Shown in pieces: positions 16,753-25,896 of a DNA stretch of 64,000 nucleotides; the stretch's first letter is position 1; each line of letters opens with the position of its first letter. The stretch is from positions 1,241,001 through 1,305,000 of the forward strand of contig NZ_AQUO01000001.1 of assembly GCF_000371965.1 (NCBI RefSeq). The letters are read 5' to 3'. The position numbers and the translations under genes were made by a program. The notes under the pieces were generated by a model, which was not told where the DNA came from, made no database searches, and saw nothing but the letters and a program-made list of their open reading frames with translations. This DNA comes from Paracoccus sp. N5. GTDB taxonomy: Bacteria; Pseudomonadota; Alphaproteobacteria; Rhodobacterales; Rhodobacteraceae.

Positions 16753-17559
16753 ATGTCCGGGCTTGAGATCGAAAATCTGTCGATGCGTTTCGACCTGCCG
16801 CGAGGGCGGGTGGTCGAGGCGTTGCGCGATGTCTCGCTGACGGTCGAGAAAGGAACCCTGCTGTCGGTGCTCGGCCCCTCTGGCTGCGGCAAGACCACGC
16901 TTCTGAACATCATCGCCGGGTTCTTGTCGCCCAGCGAGGGACGGATCACCTTGAACGGCAGGCCCGTCACCGGCCCGGATCCCGAACTGGGCATGGTCTT
17001 TCAGCAGGGGGCGCTTTTCGAATGGATGAATGTCGGCCAGAATATCGAGTTCGGCCCACGCATGAAGGGCGTGCCCCGACGCGAACGCGAAGCCCAAACC
17101 GACCACCTGCTGGCAGCGGTCGGTCTGGCCGGGTTTCGCGACAAGGCCGTCTATGAACTTTCAGGCGGCATGCAGCAACGCGTCGCGCTGGCTCGATGTC
17201 TGGCAAATGAACCGGATGTGATCCTGATGGACGAGCCCCTAGGCGCCCTCGACGCGCTGACTCGGGAAAAAATGCAGGGCCTGATCCTGAAGCTCTGGAA
17301 GGAAACCGGCAAAACCGTCATCCTTATCACCCATTCGGTCGAGGAAGCATTGCTGCTCGGCCAGCGGCTGCTGGTCATGGCCCCGCGACCGGGCCGGATC
17401 CACCGCGAATACACGCCACCTTTTGCAGAACAGGGCATCGATAGCAGCCTCCGCGACGTCAAGAAATCCAAGAGCTTTACCGAGACCCGCGAAGAAATCC
17501 TGTCGATGATCTGGGGCATGGAAGAGGAAATCATGGGCCAGGCGGAGGACGCATCGTGA
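16753..17559 (+). CDS. ABC transporter ATP-binding protein, TauB type
   Basis: A 268-residue ATPase with Walker A GPSGCGKTT at 41-49, Q-loop VFQQGALFEW, signature LSGGMQQR, Walker B VILMDEPLGALD and H-loop ITHSVEEA. This is the full set for an active importer ATPase of the nitrate/sulfonate/taurine class. It begins eight bases after the binding-protein stop and its last four bases overlap the GTG start of the permease gene, so the three importer genes are translated together. Confidence 0.95.
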   Translation: MSGLEIENLSMRFDLPRGRVVEALRDVSLTVEKGTLLSVLGPSGCGKTTLLNIIAGFLSPSEGRITLNGRPVTGPDPELGMVFQQGALFEWMNVGQNIEFGPRMKGVPRREREAQTDHLLAAVGLAGFRDKAVYELSGGMQQRVALARCLANEPDVILMDEPLGALDALTREKMQGLILKLWKETGKTVILITHSVEEALLLGQRLLVMAPRPGRIHREYTPPFAEQGIDSSLRDVKKSKSFTETREEILSMIWGMEEEIMGQAEDAS

Positions 17560-18818
17560 TCGTTTTGGCAGTATATATCGGGCTTTTCTCCATCTCGGCC
17601 TTGCTGGTGCGGGCTATGCGCAGCAAGCGCAAAGGCTTTGCCGCCCGTAAAACCGTCACTTTCGGCGACGAGAGCGCGATCACCCCGGACAGGGTTGCCT
17701 CGGTGATTTCCATACTGGTCATCTTCCTGATCTGGGGCGCATTCACCGGCTCGAAGCTGGTGCCGGTCCATATGCCCGGCCCCTTCACTGGTGAGATGCG
17801 CTTCAGCTATGGCGTAACCGACGATGCTGGCCAGCAGGGCACGGCCCATATCACGATAAAGGTAGGCGACAAGACGAACGGTCAGCCCGGTGCGCCAACA
17901 GACGATGCCGACCCCGACCAGATGACCCGCGACGATCTGGCCACCACCGAACCGGGCCGGACAGTGCTTGTCAGGCCGACCGAGAACGACCCGGCAGCCG
18001 CAAACCCCGGTTATCGCGTCAGCTCGGTTCAAGGGCAGCAAATCACGCCGGGCCAGACCGTTTCCGTTCCCGGCGGCAAGGTTATGCTGACCGGGCGCGG
18101 TGCCCTCAGCGTTCGCCCGGACAGCGGATGGCTGATCGAACCGACATGGTTGCCTTCACCCGAGGCCGTCGTAGCGCGCTTCTTCCAGATTGCAAACGAC
18201 GGCTATCAGAATACGCCGTTGTGGCAGCATCTGGGCCTGTCGCTGATGCGCGTCATCGGCGGATTTCTGGCCGGAGCGGCTATCGGCATTCCACTGGGAT
18301 ATGCAATGGGTCTTTCAGGCTGGTTCCGGGGCTGGTTCGACCCGATCGTCGAGTTTATGCGTCCGGTGCCTCCTTTGGCACTGATCCCTCTGGTCATCAT
18401 CTGGTTCGGGATCGGCGAGACCGGCAAGATCGTGCTTCTGTTTCTGGCTTCGCTGTGGATCATGACGATTGCGGCGCGCTCGGGCGTGTCAGGAATACGG
18501 CTGTCAAAGATCCATGCGGCCTTTTCACTGGGGGCATCGCGCCGGCAGATCCTGCATCATGTCATCATCCCAAACTCGCTGCCTGACATCTTTACCGGTG
18601 CGCGCATGGCGATGGGGGTGTGCTGGGGCACCGTGGTCGCGGCAGAACTGGTTGCCGCGCAGGCCGGGGCGGGAATGATGATCATCAGCGCCTCAAAATT
18701 CCAGATGACCGATGTCGTGGTCATGGGTATCATCATGATCGGCATTATCGGTTACGGCATCGACATGCTGATGCGGCAAGCCGAATGCTGGCTGGTGCCA
18801 TGGAAAGGTCGCGGCTGA
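17556..18818 (+). CDS. ABC transporter permease with an inserted periplasmic Ig/cadherin-like domain
   Basis: A 420-residue permease with a GTG start inside the ATPase stop (GTGA). The C-terminal 230 residues are a normal TauC/SsuC membrane domain, with the coupling helix EAA motif GASRRQILHHVIIPNSLPDIFTGARMAMG. The N-terminus has two membrane segments (about 1-20 and 44-65), and between them and the transport domain lies a hydrophilic stretch of about 110 residues (73-190). It contains FSYGVTDDAGQQGTAHITI and a VRPTENDPAA...GYRVSSVQG run, the look of bacterial cadherin/Ig-like beta domains. Typical TauC is about 250-280 residues. The insert may dock the binding protein or cell-wall partners; that is inference. 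Confidence 0.9.
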   Translation: MIVLAVYIGLFSISALLVRAMRSKRKGFAARKTVTFGDESAITPDRVASVISILVIFLIWGAFTGSKLVPVHMPGPFTGEMRFSYGVTDDAGQQGTAHITIKVGDKTNGQPGAPTDDADPDQMTRDDLATTEPGRTVLVRPTENDPAAANPGYRVSSVQGQQITPGQTVSVPGGKVMLTGRGALSVRPDSGWLIEPTWLPSPEAVVARFFQIANDGYQNTPLWQHLGLSLMRVIGGFLAGAAIGIPLGYAMGLSGWFRGWFDPIVEFMRPVPPLALIPLVIIWFGIGETGKIVLLFLASLWIMTIAARSGVSGIRLSKIHAAFSLGASRRQILHHVIIPNSLPDIFTGARMAMGVCWGTVVAAELVAAQAGAGMMIISASKFQMTDVVVMGIIMIGIIGYGIDMLMRQAECWLVPWKGRG

Positions 18819-18821
18819 ACC
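18814..18821. repeat. IS256 target duplication, left copy
   Basis: GCTGAACC occurs here and again at 20139-20146 immediately outside the other terminal repeat. It contains the stop codon of the permease gene, so the insertion did not shorten the permease. Confidence 0.92.
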
Positions 18822-20138
18822 GAGACTGTGCCGAATTTTGTGCCTGACACGTTTTCTTACGTCATTGGGAAGCGTTCTTCGAAAATGATGGCGAGCTGGC
18901 TTCTGACAGCGTGCCATTCGCGCACCGAGCGCTTCCACTCGGTGGAAGTAGCATTGAGCGCCAGATAGATCAATTTCGCCGCTGCGTCGTCGCTTGGGAA
19001 GTGGCCCCGGGTTCTGACGGCGCGGCGGATTTTCGAGTTCAAGGCCTCAATGGAATTCGTGGTGTAGATCAGCCTGCGCACCTCAGGTGGGTAGTCGAGA
19101 AACGGGATGACCTCGTTCCAGGCCCGGCGCCAACTCGGCGCAATCGCCGGAGACCGTCTGGCCAGATCGCTGTCCTCGAACTCTGCCAGGGCCAGTTCGG
19201 CCGCGTCGGCATCCACCGCCGTGTAGATCGCCTTGAGGGCTACGGCGACGGCCTTGCGGTCCTTATAGCTGGCGAAGTTCATGGAATGGCGCAGCAGATG
19301 GACAATGCAGGTTTGGATCCGGGTGCCTGGGAACGCCGCCTCGATGGCCTGTGGGAAGCCCTTCAGCCCGTCCACGACGGCGATCAGGATGTCCTGGACG
19401 CCCCGGTTGCGCAGATCGCTGAGCACCTTGGCCCAGAACTTGGCGCCCTCATTGGCCTGGAACCACAGGCCCAGAACGTCCCGCGTGCCGTCCGGCAAAA
19501 CCGCCAGGGCCACGAAGACCGCCTTGTTCGAGACCGCCCCGTCGCTACGGATATTGACCCGGATCGCGTCCATGAAGACGATCGGATAGCAGGGCTCCAA
19601 GGGGCGGTTCTGCCATGCGGTGACCTCCTCCATGACCGCGTCAGTGATCACAGAAATCAAGCTCGGCGATGCCTCGACGCCGTAGATTTCCTCGATATGA
19701 CCCTGGATCTCGCGGGTCGTCATCCCCCGGGCATACATGCTGACGATCTTGCGGTCGAACTCGGGAAAGCGGCGCTGATATTTGGCGATCAGCAGCGGAT
19801 CGAAGCTGCCGTTGCGGTCGCGCGGAATGTCCAGGACAACCTTGCCACTGTCGGTGGTCACCGTCTTCTGGCTGCGCCCGTTGCGGCGGTTGAGAGGGTG
19901 GTTCTGGCCCTCAGGCGCTTCCTCTGCCCGCTCTTCACCGAGATGGACGTCCATCTCCGTGCTCAGCGCACGTTCCGCCAGCGCCTTGGTCAGTTCCGCC
20001 AGGATGCCGGCCTTGCCAAACAGATCGCCAGCCGAGCGGCCTTCCATCAGCCGGTCAAGCAGGTCTTTGTCGATGCTCATACGTGGGTCTCCTCTCAAAG
20101 CAGTTACCACGTCAGCGCACAAAATTCAGGATAGTCCC
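18822..20138 (-). mobile_element. IS256-family insertion sequence, complete
   Basis: A 1317-bp element with imperfect terminal repeats: GAGACTGTGCCGAATTTTGT at 18822 and, on the other strand, GGGACTATCCTGAATTTTGT from 20138 inwards. A perfect 8-bp duplication GCTGAACC flanks it, so the insertion is simple and probably recent. Confidence 0.95.
18857..20080 (-). CDS. IS256-family (Mutator-type) transposase
   Basis: A 407-residue transposase. The Mutator-type DDE domain is recognisable in YPIVFMDAIRVNIR (first Asp), LIAVVDGLKGFPQAIEAAFP (second Asp) and the TNSIEALNSKIRRAVRTRGHFPSD signature containing the glutamate. The start MSIDKDLLDRLMEGR at 20080 was chosen because relatives begin this way; a longer frame extends to 20122 into the terminal repeat. 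The gene looks intact. Confidence 0.94.
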   Translation of the reverse strand: MSIDKDLLDRLMEGRSAGDLFGKAGILAELTKALAERALSTEMDVHLGEERAEEAPEGQNHPLNRRNGRSQKTVTTDSGKVVLDIPRDRNGSFDPLLIAKYQRRFPEFDRKIVSMYARGMTTREIQGHIEEIYGVEASPSLISVITDAVMEEVTAWQNRPLEPCYPIVFMDAIRVNIRSDGAVSNKAVFVALAVLPDGTRDVLGLWFQANEGAKFWAKVLSDLRNRGVQDILIAVVDGLKGFPQAIEAAFPGTRIQTCIVHLLRHSMNFASYKDRKAVAVALKAIYTAVDADAAELALAEFEDSDLARRSPAIAPSWRRAWNEVIPFLDYPPEVRRLIYTTNSIEALNSKIRRAVRTRGHFPSDDAAAKLIYLALNATSTEWKRSVREWHAVRSQLAIIFEERFPMT

Positions 20139-20146
20139 GCTGAACC
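20139..20146. repeat. IS256 target duplication, right copy
   Basis: GCTGAACC, identical to 18814-18821. The regulator stop codon begins at the next base, showing that the convergent permease and regulator genes ended only three bases apart before insertion. Confidence 0.92.
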
Positions 20147-21619
20147 TCATGGAGGCGGAAGAGATTCCGCCTCCTCCGCGATCAACCGTATTCCGGCATC
20201 GATCTGGACGGCATCAGCCAGCGCAAAGCTCATGCGGAACGAACGCCGTATGTCACCGTGCATGTAAAACACCGCGCCATCGTCAACGATCACGCCGCGC
20301 GCCAGCAATCGCCGACAGAAATCACTGGAATCGAAGCCTTCCGGGCCGGTCAGCCAGAACGACGTTCCCCCGCTGCTCTGGACCGCAAATTGCGGCAGAT
20401 AATCGCGCACGGCCGCGTCCATGCGCTGCCACCGCTCTCTTCTGCGCCGCACGGACCGGCGCAGATGGATATCGTAGTAGCCGAGCCGCAGAAAATAGGC
20501 CATCGTCTCCTGCATCAACGTCGGAGCGTGACGCAACATGGCGTGGCGGACAGCACGAGCCTCACTGATCACGTCGCGATGCGCGACGATGAAGCCCAGC
20601 CGCAATCCCGGAGACAGCGTCTTGGACATACTGCCGACATAGATCACTCGGCCAGTCGTATCTATGGCTCGCAACGAAGGCTCGGGCTTCTTGACGGTGT
20701 CGAGTTCGGCCTCGTAATCATCCTCGAGGATCAGGAAGCGATGTCTGGAGGCGGCGGCCAGCAGCGCCTCGCGCCGGTTGTGCGCCATTGTGACCGAAGT
20801 CGGAAACTGGTGGCTGGGCGTGACATAGACCAGCTTGCAATTCCGAGGCAACGCCTCGACCACGAGTCCTCCGGTATCGACCGGGACCGGGGAAAGGCGG
20901 TTGCCCGCGACAAGAAAGGCGTTGCGGGCATCGGGGAAACCCGGATCCTCGACCGCGACCGATCCTTCCGCATTGCGCATCAACAGTCCGATGATCGACA
21001 GGGCGTTCTGTGCGCCCAACGTAATCATCACCTCTTCGTTCGTCGCCGCGATGCCACGATAGACCAGCAGGCGCTGGCGAATCTGCTGCAAAAGATGTGG
21101 GCTGTCGCCCTTGATGGAATCTCGCGTCCAATCGGCAACGGTGCGCCGGCTGAGCGCCTGCCGTGAACACTCCCGCCAAGCATCAATGGGAAAGAAACGA
21201 GGGTCCGTCTGATTGTAAATGAAGGGATAGGGATAATGGGACCAATCCTCGGGGTGGCGCACATGAACCATCCGCGATGGCGGCATTGCCAAGCCGGGCA
21301 TGGGAGATGGCGCAACCGGATCATCTTCATCCGATTCTGATTCGGGTCGGATCAGTCGCGATTCCGCACTTGCGACATAATAGCCCGAGCGGTCGCGCGC
21401 TTCGAGGAGCCCCTCGTCAACTAGTCGGCTATATGCGGCAAAGACCGTGTTGCGCGACACCCGTAATTGCTGGGCAAGCTCCCTGCAGGAGGGTAGCGCC
21501 AAATCGGGCGCCAGCGCCCCTCTCGCAATCGCCGCACTGACGACTTCGCAAATCTGATCGCGCAACTGCAGCCGGGAACCACGCGGTAGGCGAAAAAGAG
21601 GTGATTTCGATAGCCCCAT
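20147..21619 (-). CDS. MocR-type transcriptional regulator (GntR HTH + aminotransferase fold)
   Basis: A 490-residue regulator. Residues 15-75 form a GntR winged helix (LRDQICEVVSAAIARGAL, LPSCRELAQQLRVSRNTVFAAYSRLVDEGLL); the rest is an aminotransferase class I fold that binds PLP, with lysine K333 in YVGSMSKTLSPGLRLGF. MocR proteins sense amino or PLP-reactive compounds. It is divergent from the dimethylglycine dehydrogenase-like gene at 21744 and is its likely regulator. The ATG at 21619 was chosen for the AAAGGA six bases upstream; longer in-frame starts exist at 21682 and 21694. Its 3' end is separated from the permease only by the IS256 element. Confidence 0.92.
   Translation of the reverse strand: MGLSKSPLFRLPRGSRLQLRDQICEVVSAAIARGALAPDLALPSCRELAQQLRVSRNTVFAAYSRLVDEGLLEARDRSGYYVASAESRLIRPESESDEDDPVAPSPMPGLAMPPSRMVHVRHPEDWSHYPYPFIYNQTDPRFFPIDAWRECSRQALSRRTVADWTRDSIKGDSPHLLQQIRQRLLVYRGIAATNEEVMITLGAQNALSIIGLLMRNAEGSVAVEDPGFPDARNAFLVAGNRLSPVPVDTGGLVVEALPRNCKLVYVTPSHQFPTSVTMAHNRREALLAAASRHRFLILEDDYEAELDTVKKPEPSLRAIDTTGRVIYVGSMSKTLSPGLRLGFIVAHRDVISEARAVRHAMLRHAPTLMQETMAYFLRLGYYDIHLRRSVRRRRERWQRMDAAVRDYLPQFAVQSSGGTSFWLTGPEGFDSSDFCRRLLARGVIVDDGAVFYMHGDIRRSFRMSFALADAVQIDAGIRLIAEEAESLPPP
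20151..20174. terminator. Perfect 10-bp stem at the regulator 3' end
   Basis: GGAGGCGGAA and TTCCGCCTCC pair around a GAGA loop. The hairpin overlaps the last codons of the regulator gene and, before the IS256 insertion, lay just past the permease stop, so it probably served both convergent genes. No T-run follows. Confidence 0.5.
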
Positions 21620-21743
21620 ATCTGGTCCTTTGCAGGCAAGCAGGATCTGTCCCTTATATTCCTTCCAACTGTCCCTTTCCATGCCTCTCTGCACCGCGTT
21701 TCAATAGCCCTGACCTTACGTCGGCAAGAAAGGGCGATACGAC

Positions 21744-24194
21744 ATGGAGCAGGCTCAGGTAGTCATTGTCGGCGGCGGCGCTATGGGCGTTTCGCTGCTT
21801 TACCATCTGGTCGAACTGGGCTGGAGCGATGTGATCCTGGTCGAAAAGAACGATCTGACCCACGGCTCGACCTGGCACGCGGCGGGACTTTGCACGCATT
21901 TCTCGCATAGTCCGACGATCCAGATGCTACGCGCGACCTCGGTGCGGCTTTACCGCGACATCCTGCCCGCGCGCACGGGCGAGGACTGCGGCTTTCACAG
22001 CTCCGGCGCCATGCGCGTGACCCGCTCGGCCGATCGCATGACCGAGTTCGCCCATGTGGCAGGCCTGTCGAAGTTCACCGGCTTCGACCTTCGCGTCGTC
22101 ACCCCCGCCCAGATCGCGGAACTGCATCCGCTGGCGCAGCTCGACGGGCTACTGGGCGGCATTTACGAACCCGATGACGGCCATGTGGATCCAACGCTGG
22201 CCACCAACGCGATGGCCAAGGTCGCGCGTGAGGGCGGGGGCCGGATCATGCGCCAAAGCCCGGTTCTCGGCATTACCCGAGACGACGATCACTGGCTGGT
22301 CGAAACAGCCAAGGGCACGATCCGCACCCGCCACGTCGTTAATGCGGCCGGCACCTGGGGGTGGGAGATCGGCCGGATGATGGGCCTGAACATCCCCTCT
22401 GTGCCGATGCTGCACCAATATCTGGTGACGGATACCGTGCCGGTCGTAGCCGAGCGGCTTGCGGCCGGACTGCCCGAACTGCCGATCATCCGCGACCCCG
22501 AGGAAAGCTGGTATGTCCGCCAGGAACGCGACGGGCTGATCCTTGGCCCCTACGAACGCCATGCGCCGGCATGGTCCATCGACGGCGTGCCACCCGAATT
22601 CGGCGCCGAACTGCTGCCGCCGGAACTCGACCGCATCGAATCCATCATCGAGGCGGCGATGGCGCGCATCCCGGCACTTGGCGACGGCGGAATCAAGTCC
22701 GTCGTCAACGGCCCGATCACATACACGCCCGACGCAAATCCGTTGATAGGACCCGCCCACGGCCTCGAAGGCGCATGGCTGCTGACGGGCTCGTCCATGG
22801 GGGTGATGGAAGGGGGCGGCGCGGGCTGGTTCCTCGCGCATTGGATGACGCATGGCGCGCCGCCGATGGAGGCGCATGCCGTTGACAGCCGCCGGTTCGG
22901 CATATGGGCGGGCCGCGACTATCGCGTGGAAAAAGCCATTGAGGCCTACGGCCTGCAGTTCGGCATCCACTACCCGCACGAGGAGCGTCCTGCCGCGCGC
23001 AATCGTCGCACGACCCCACTGCACGAGCTGATGCTGGAGCGTGGGGCCGTCATGGGCGCCGTGCATGGCTGGGAACGACCAAACTGGTTTTCAGACAAAC
23101 CCGGCGCCATCTCGCAGCCCGGTTTCGGAACTCCCGACTGGCAACCCCATGTGCAGCGGGAGGTTGATGCGACCACGACCACCGTCGCACTTCAGGATAT
23201 TTCCGTGCTCTCGAAATTCATGGTCGAGGGCATCGACCTGCTGGACTTCCTTGCAGAGCTTGGCGCGAACCGACCGCCTCGGATCGGCCGCATCGGCCTG
23301 ACCCATGCACTGACGCCGCAAGGCGGCGTTCATTCGGAATTCACTGTCAGCCTTCTCGACAACGGCCGGGCCCTATTGACAAGCGCCGCTGCTGCGGAAG
23401 AACGCGACGAAGACCTGTTGCGCCATCTTGCGCAACGCTTCGACGTGACCCTGCGCAACGTAACCGAGGATTACGGTGCCATCGCGGTCATGGGACCGAA
23501 ATCACGCGAATTGCTGTCGCGTCTAGGCGACTCGGACCTGTCGGACACGGCATTCCCGTGGCTTTCCGTGCAGAGGATCCAGGTGGCACAGATCGCGGTC
23601 ATCGCGCTACGCATGTCCTATGTCGGCGAGTTGGGCTGGGAATTGCACATTCCCCGTGACCACACGGTCACCGTCTTCAGGGCGCTCGAAGAGGCTGGTC
23701 GCGATCTGGGATTGGGCTATTACGGCGCATTCGCGGCGGACTCCATGCGACTGGAAAAGGGCTATCGGGCTTGGGGCAGCGATCTTATCAGCGAGCGCAC
23801 ACCCTGCGAGGCCGGGCTGGATGCCCTCGTGTCCGTTGAACGGCGTGTCTTTACCGGTCGCGACGCCCTGCTCGCCCGCCGAACTTCGCCCGATCACTGG
23901 TCCATGGCGCTTGTAAGTGTCGAAGGAGTGGAGCAGCCACCCTTCTTTGGCCACCCCGTCAAGTTCGGGGATCGGGTCGTGGGTCTGGTCACTTCGGGGG
24001 CGTATGGTTGCCGCACCGGACTGATGCTGGCTCTGTGCTATTTCCGCAGTCCGCTACCGGACCGGGAGATGACGATCGAAATACTGGGCCAAGACTATCC
24101 GGCCCGGATGCTGGACACCGTGCCCTTCGATCCGGGCAATGGCCGGCTACGCGCCGCATCCGCCAAGGCAAATCCACCAGAGACAGTATCCTGA
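21744..24194 (+). CDS. Dimethylglycine/sarcosine dehydrogenase-like flavoprotein (paralog 2)
   Basis: An 816-residue paralog of the protein at 13214 with the same domain order: FAD-binding VVIVGGGAMGVSLLYHL, covalent-FAD histidine H45 in GSTWHAAGL, FAO middle domain, GcvT-type folate domain (MSYVGELGWELHIP) and C-terminal barrel (TSGAYGCR). It should demethylate an N-methylated amine, giving methylene-THF and reduced ETF. It is 17 bases upstream of etfB, which encodes its probable electron acceptor, and divergent from the MocR regulator. The two paralogs differ over most of their length, so they probably act on different or successive substrates such as dimethylglycine and sarcosine. Confidence 0.92.
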   Translation: MEQAQVVIVGGGAMGVSLLYHLVELGWSDVILVEKNDLTHGSTWHAAGLCTHFSHSPTIQMLRATSVRLYRDILPARTGEDCGFHSSGAMRVTRSADRMTEFAHVAGLSKFTGFDLRVVTPAQIAELHPLAQLDGLLGGIYEPDDGHVDPTLATNAMAKVAREGGGRIMRQSPVLGITRDDDHWLVETAKGTIRTRHVVNAAGTWGWEIGRMMGLNIPSVPMLHQYLVTDTVPVVAERLAAGLPELPIIRDPEESWYVRQERDGLILGPYERHAPAWSIDGVPPEFGAELLPPELDRIESIIEAAMARIPALGDGGIKSVVNGPITYTPDANPLIGPAHGLEGAWLLTGSSMGVMEGGGAGWFLAHWMTHGAPPMEAHAVDSRRFGIWAGRDYRVEKAIEAYGLQFGIHYPHEERPAARNRRTTPLHELMLERGAVMGAVHGWERPNWFSDKPGAISQPGFGTPDWQPHVQREVDATTTTVALQDISVLSKFMVEGIDLLDFLAELGANRPPRIGRIGLTHALTPQGGVHSEFTVSLLDNGRALLTSAAAAEERDEDLLRHLAQRFDVTLRNVTEDYGAIAVMGPKSRELLSRLGDSDLSDTAFPWLSVQRIQVAQIAVIALRMSYVGELGWELHIPRDHTVTVFRALEEAGRDLGLGYYGAFAADSMRLEKGYRAWGSDLISERTPCEAGLDALVSVERRVFTGRDALLARRTSPDHWSMALVSVEGVEQPPFFGHPVKFGDRVVGLVTSGAYGCRTGLMLALCYFRSPLPDREMTIEILGQDYPARMLDTVPFDPGNGRLRAASAKANPPETVS

Positions 24195-24211
24195 AGAAAG
24201 GTAAGCAAACG

Positions 24212-24970
24212 ATGAAGGTTCTCGTGCCAGTGAAGCGCGTGATCGACTACAACGTGAAGGCCCGAGTGAAGGCTGACGGCACGGGTGTCGATCTTGCGAA
24301 TGTGAAGATGTCGATGAACCCGTTCGACGAGATCGCGGTCGAGGAGGCGATCCGGCTGAAGGAGAAGGGCCAGGCCGAGGAGGTGATCGCCGTTTCCATT
24401 GGCGTCAAGCAGGCCCAGGAGACGCTGCGCACCGCGCTGGCCATGGGCGCCGACCGGGCGATCCTGGTCGTCGCCGCCGATGACGTGCAGCAGGACATCG
24501 AGCCGCTGGCGGTGGCGAAGATCCTCGCCGCGGTGGCCAAGGCCGAGGGCACCGAGCTGGTGATCGCCGGCAAGCAGGCCATCGACAACGATATGAACGC
24601 CACCGGCCAGATGCTCTCGGCGATCCTGGGCTGGGGCCAGGCGGCCTTTGCCTCGAAGCTGGAACTCGACGGCGGCAAGGCCAAGGTCACCCGCGAGGTC
24701 GACGGGGGCTTGCAGACCATCGAGGTCAGGCTGCCGGCGATCGTGACGGCCGACCTGCGCCTGAACGAGCCGCGCTATGCGAGCCTTCCGAACATCATGA
24801 AGGCCAAGAAGAAGCCGCTCGATGAAAAGACCCCGGGCGATTACGGCGTCGACGTCGCGCCGCACCTGGAAGTCGTTTCGGTGCGCGAGCCCGAGGGCCG
24901 CAAGGCCGGCATCCGGGTCGGCTCGGTCGACGAGCTGGTGTCGAAACTGAAAGAAGCGGGGGTGATCTGA
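24212..24970 (+). CDS. etfB: Electron transfer flavoprotein beta subunit
   Basis: A 252-residue ETF beta subunit, starting MKVLVPVKRVIDYNVK and containing the AMP-binding region and the VEVRLPAIVTADLRLNEPRYASLPNIMKAKKKP recognition loop that docks onto acyl-CoA and dimethylglycine/sarcosine dehydrogenases. With EtfA it carries electrons to ETF-ubiquinone oxidoreductase. AAAGG precedes the ATG. It directly follows the dehydrogenase paralog 2 and overlaps etfA by one base (TGATG). Confidence 0.97.
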   Translation: MKVLVPVKRVIDYNVKARVKADGTGVDLANVKMSMNPFDEIAVEEAIRLKEKGQAEEVIAVSIGVKQAQETLRTALAMGADRAILVVAADDVQQDIEPLAVAKILAAVAKAEGTELVIAGKQAIDNDMNATGQMLSAILGWGQAAFASKLELDGGKAKVTREVDGGLQTIEVRLPAIVTADLRLNEPRYASLPNIMKAKKKPLDEKTPGDYGVDVAPHLEVVSVREPEGRKAGIRVGSVDELVSKLKEAGVI

Positions 24971-25896
24971 TGGCCGTTCTTCTGTTGGGTGAAGTCACCG
25001 ATGGCGCGCTGAACCGCGACGCGACCGCCAAGGCGGTGAATGCGGTCAAGGGCCTGGGCGATGTGACCGTGCTGGTGGCGGGCGCGCAGGCGCAAGCCGC
25101 CGCGGCCGAGGCCGCGACGATCGCCGGCGTGTCGAAGGTGCTGGTGGCCGAGGCCCCGCTCTACGGCCACCGCCTGGCCGAGCCGACCGCGGCACTGATC
25201 GTGGGCCTCGCCGGGGACTACAGCCACATCGCCGCGCCGGCGACGACCGATGCCAAGAACATCCTGCCGCGCGTCGCGGCGCTCTTGGACGTGATGGTGC
25301 TGTCGGATGTCTCGGCGGTGATCGACGCCGACACCTTCGAGCGCCCGATCTATGCCGGCAACGCCATCCAGGTGGTGCGCTCGAAGGACGCGAAAAAGGT
25401 CTTCACCCTGCGCACGGCCAGCTTCGACGCGGCCGGCGACGGCGGCGCGGCTGCGGTTTCCGACGCGGCGCCGGCGTCCGATCCCGGGCTGTCGAGCTGG
25501 ATCTCGGACGAGGTGGCGCAATCGGACCGCCCCGAGCTGACCTCGGCCAGGCGCGTGGTCTCGGGCGGCCGCGGCGTCGGCTCGAAGGAAAGCTTCGCGG
25601 TGATCGAGGCGCTGGCCGACAAGCTGGGCGCCGCGGTGGGCGCGTCGCGCGCGGCGGTGGACAGCGGCTATGCGCCGAACGACTGGCAGGTCGGCCAGAC
25701 CGGCAAGGTGGTGGCGCCTGAACTCTATGTCGCCGTCGGCATCTCGGGCGCGATCCAGCACCTGGCCGGGATGAAGGATTCGAAGGTGATCGTGGCGATC
25801 AACAAGGACGAGGAGGCGCCGATCTTCCAGATCGCCGACTACGGCCTCGTCGGAGACCTGTTCACAACCGTCCCGGAACTCACAGGGAAGCTGTGA
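24970..25896 (+). CDS. etfA: Electron transfer flavoprotein alpha subunit
   Basis: A 308-residue ETF alpha subunit. The C-terminal FAD domain shows GQTGKVVAPELYVAVGISGAIQH and INKDEEAPIFQIADYGLVGD, the family signature. It forms the FAD-holding heterodimer with EtfB. Its start overlaps the etfB stop and its own stop overlaps the folD start, both as TGATG, so the three genes are one translationally coupled unit. Confidence 0.97.
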   Translation: MAVLLLGEVTDGALNRDATAKAVNAVKGLGDVTVLVAGAQAQAAAAEAATIAGVSKVLVAEAPLYGHRLAEPTAALIVGLAGDYSHIAAPATTDAKNILPRVAALLDVMVLSDVSAVIDADTFERPIYAGNAIQVVRSKDAKKVFTLRTASFDAAGDGGAAAVSDAAPASDPGLSSWISDEVAQSDRPELTSARRVVSGGRGVGSKESFAVIEALADKLGAAVGASRAAVDSGYAPNDWQVGQTGKVVAPELYVAVGISGAIQHLAGMKDSKVIVAINKDEEAPIFQIADYGLVGDLFTTVPELTGKL

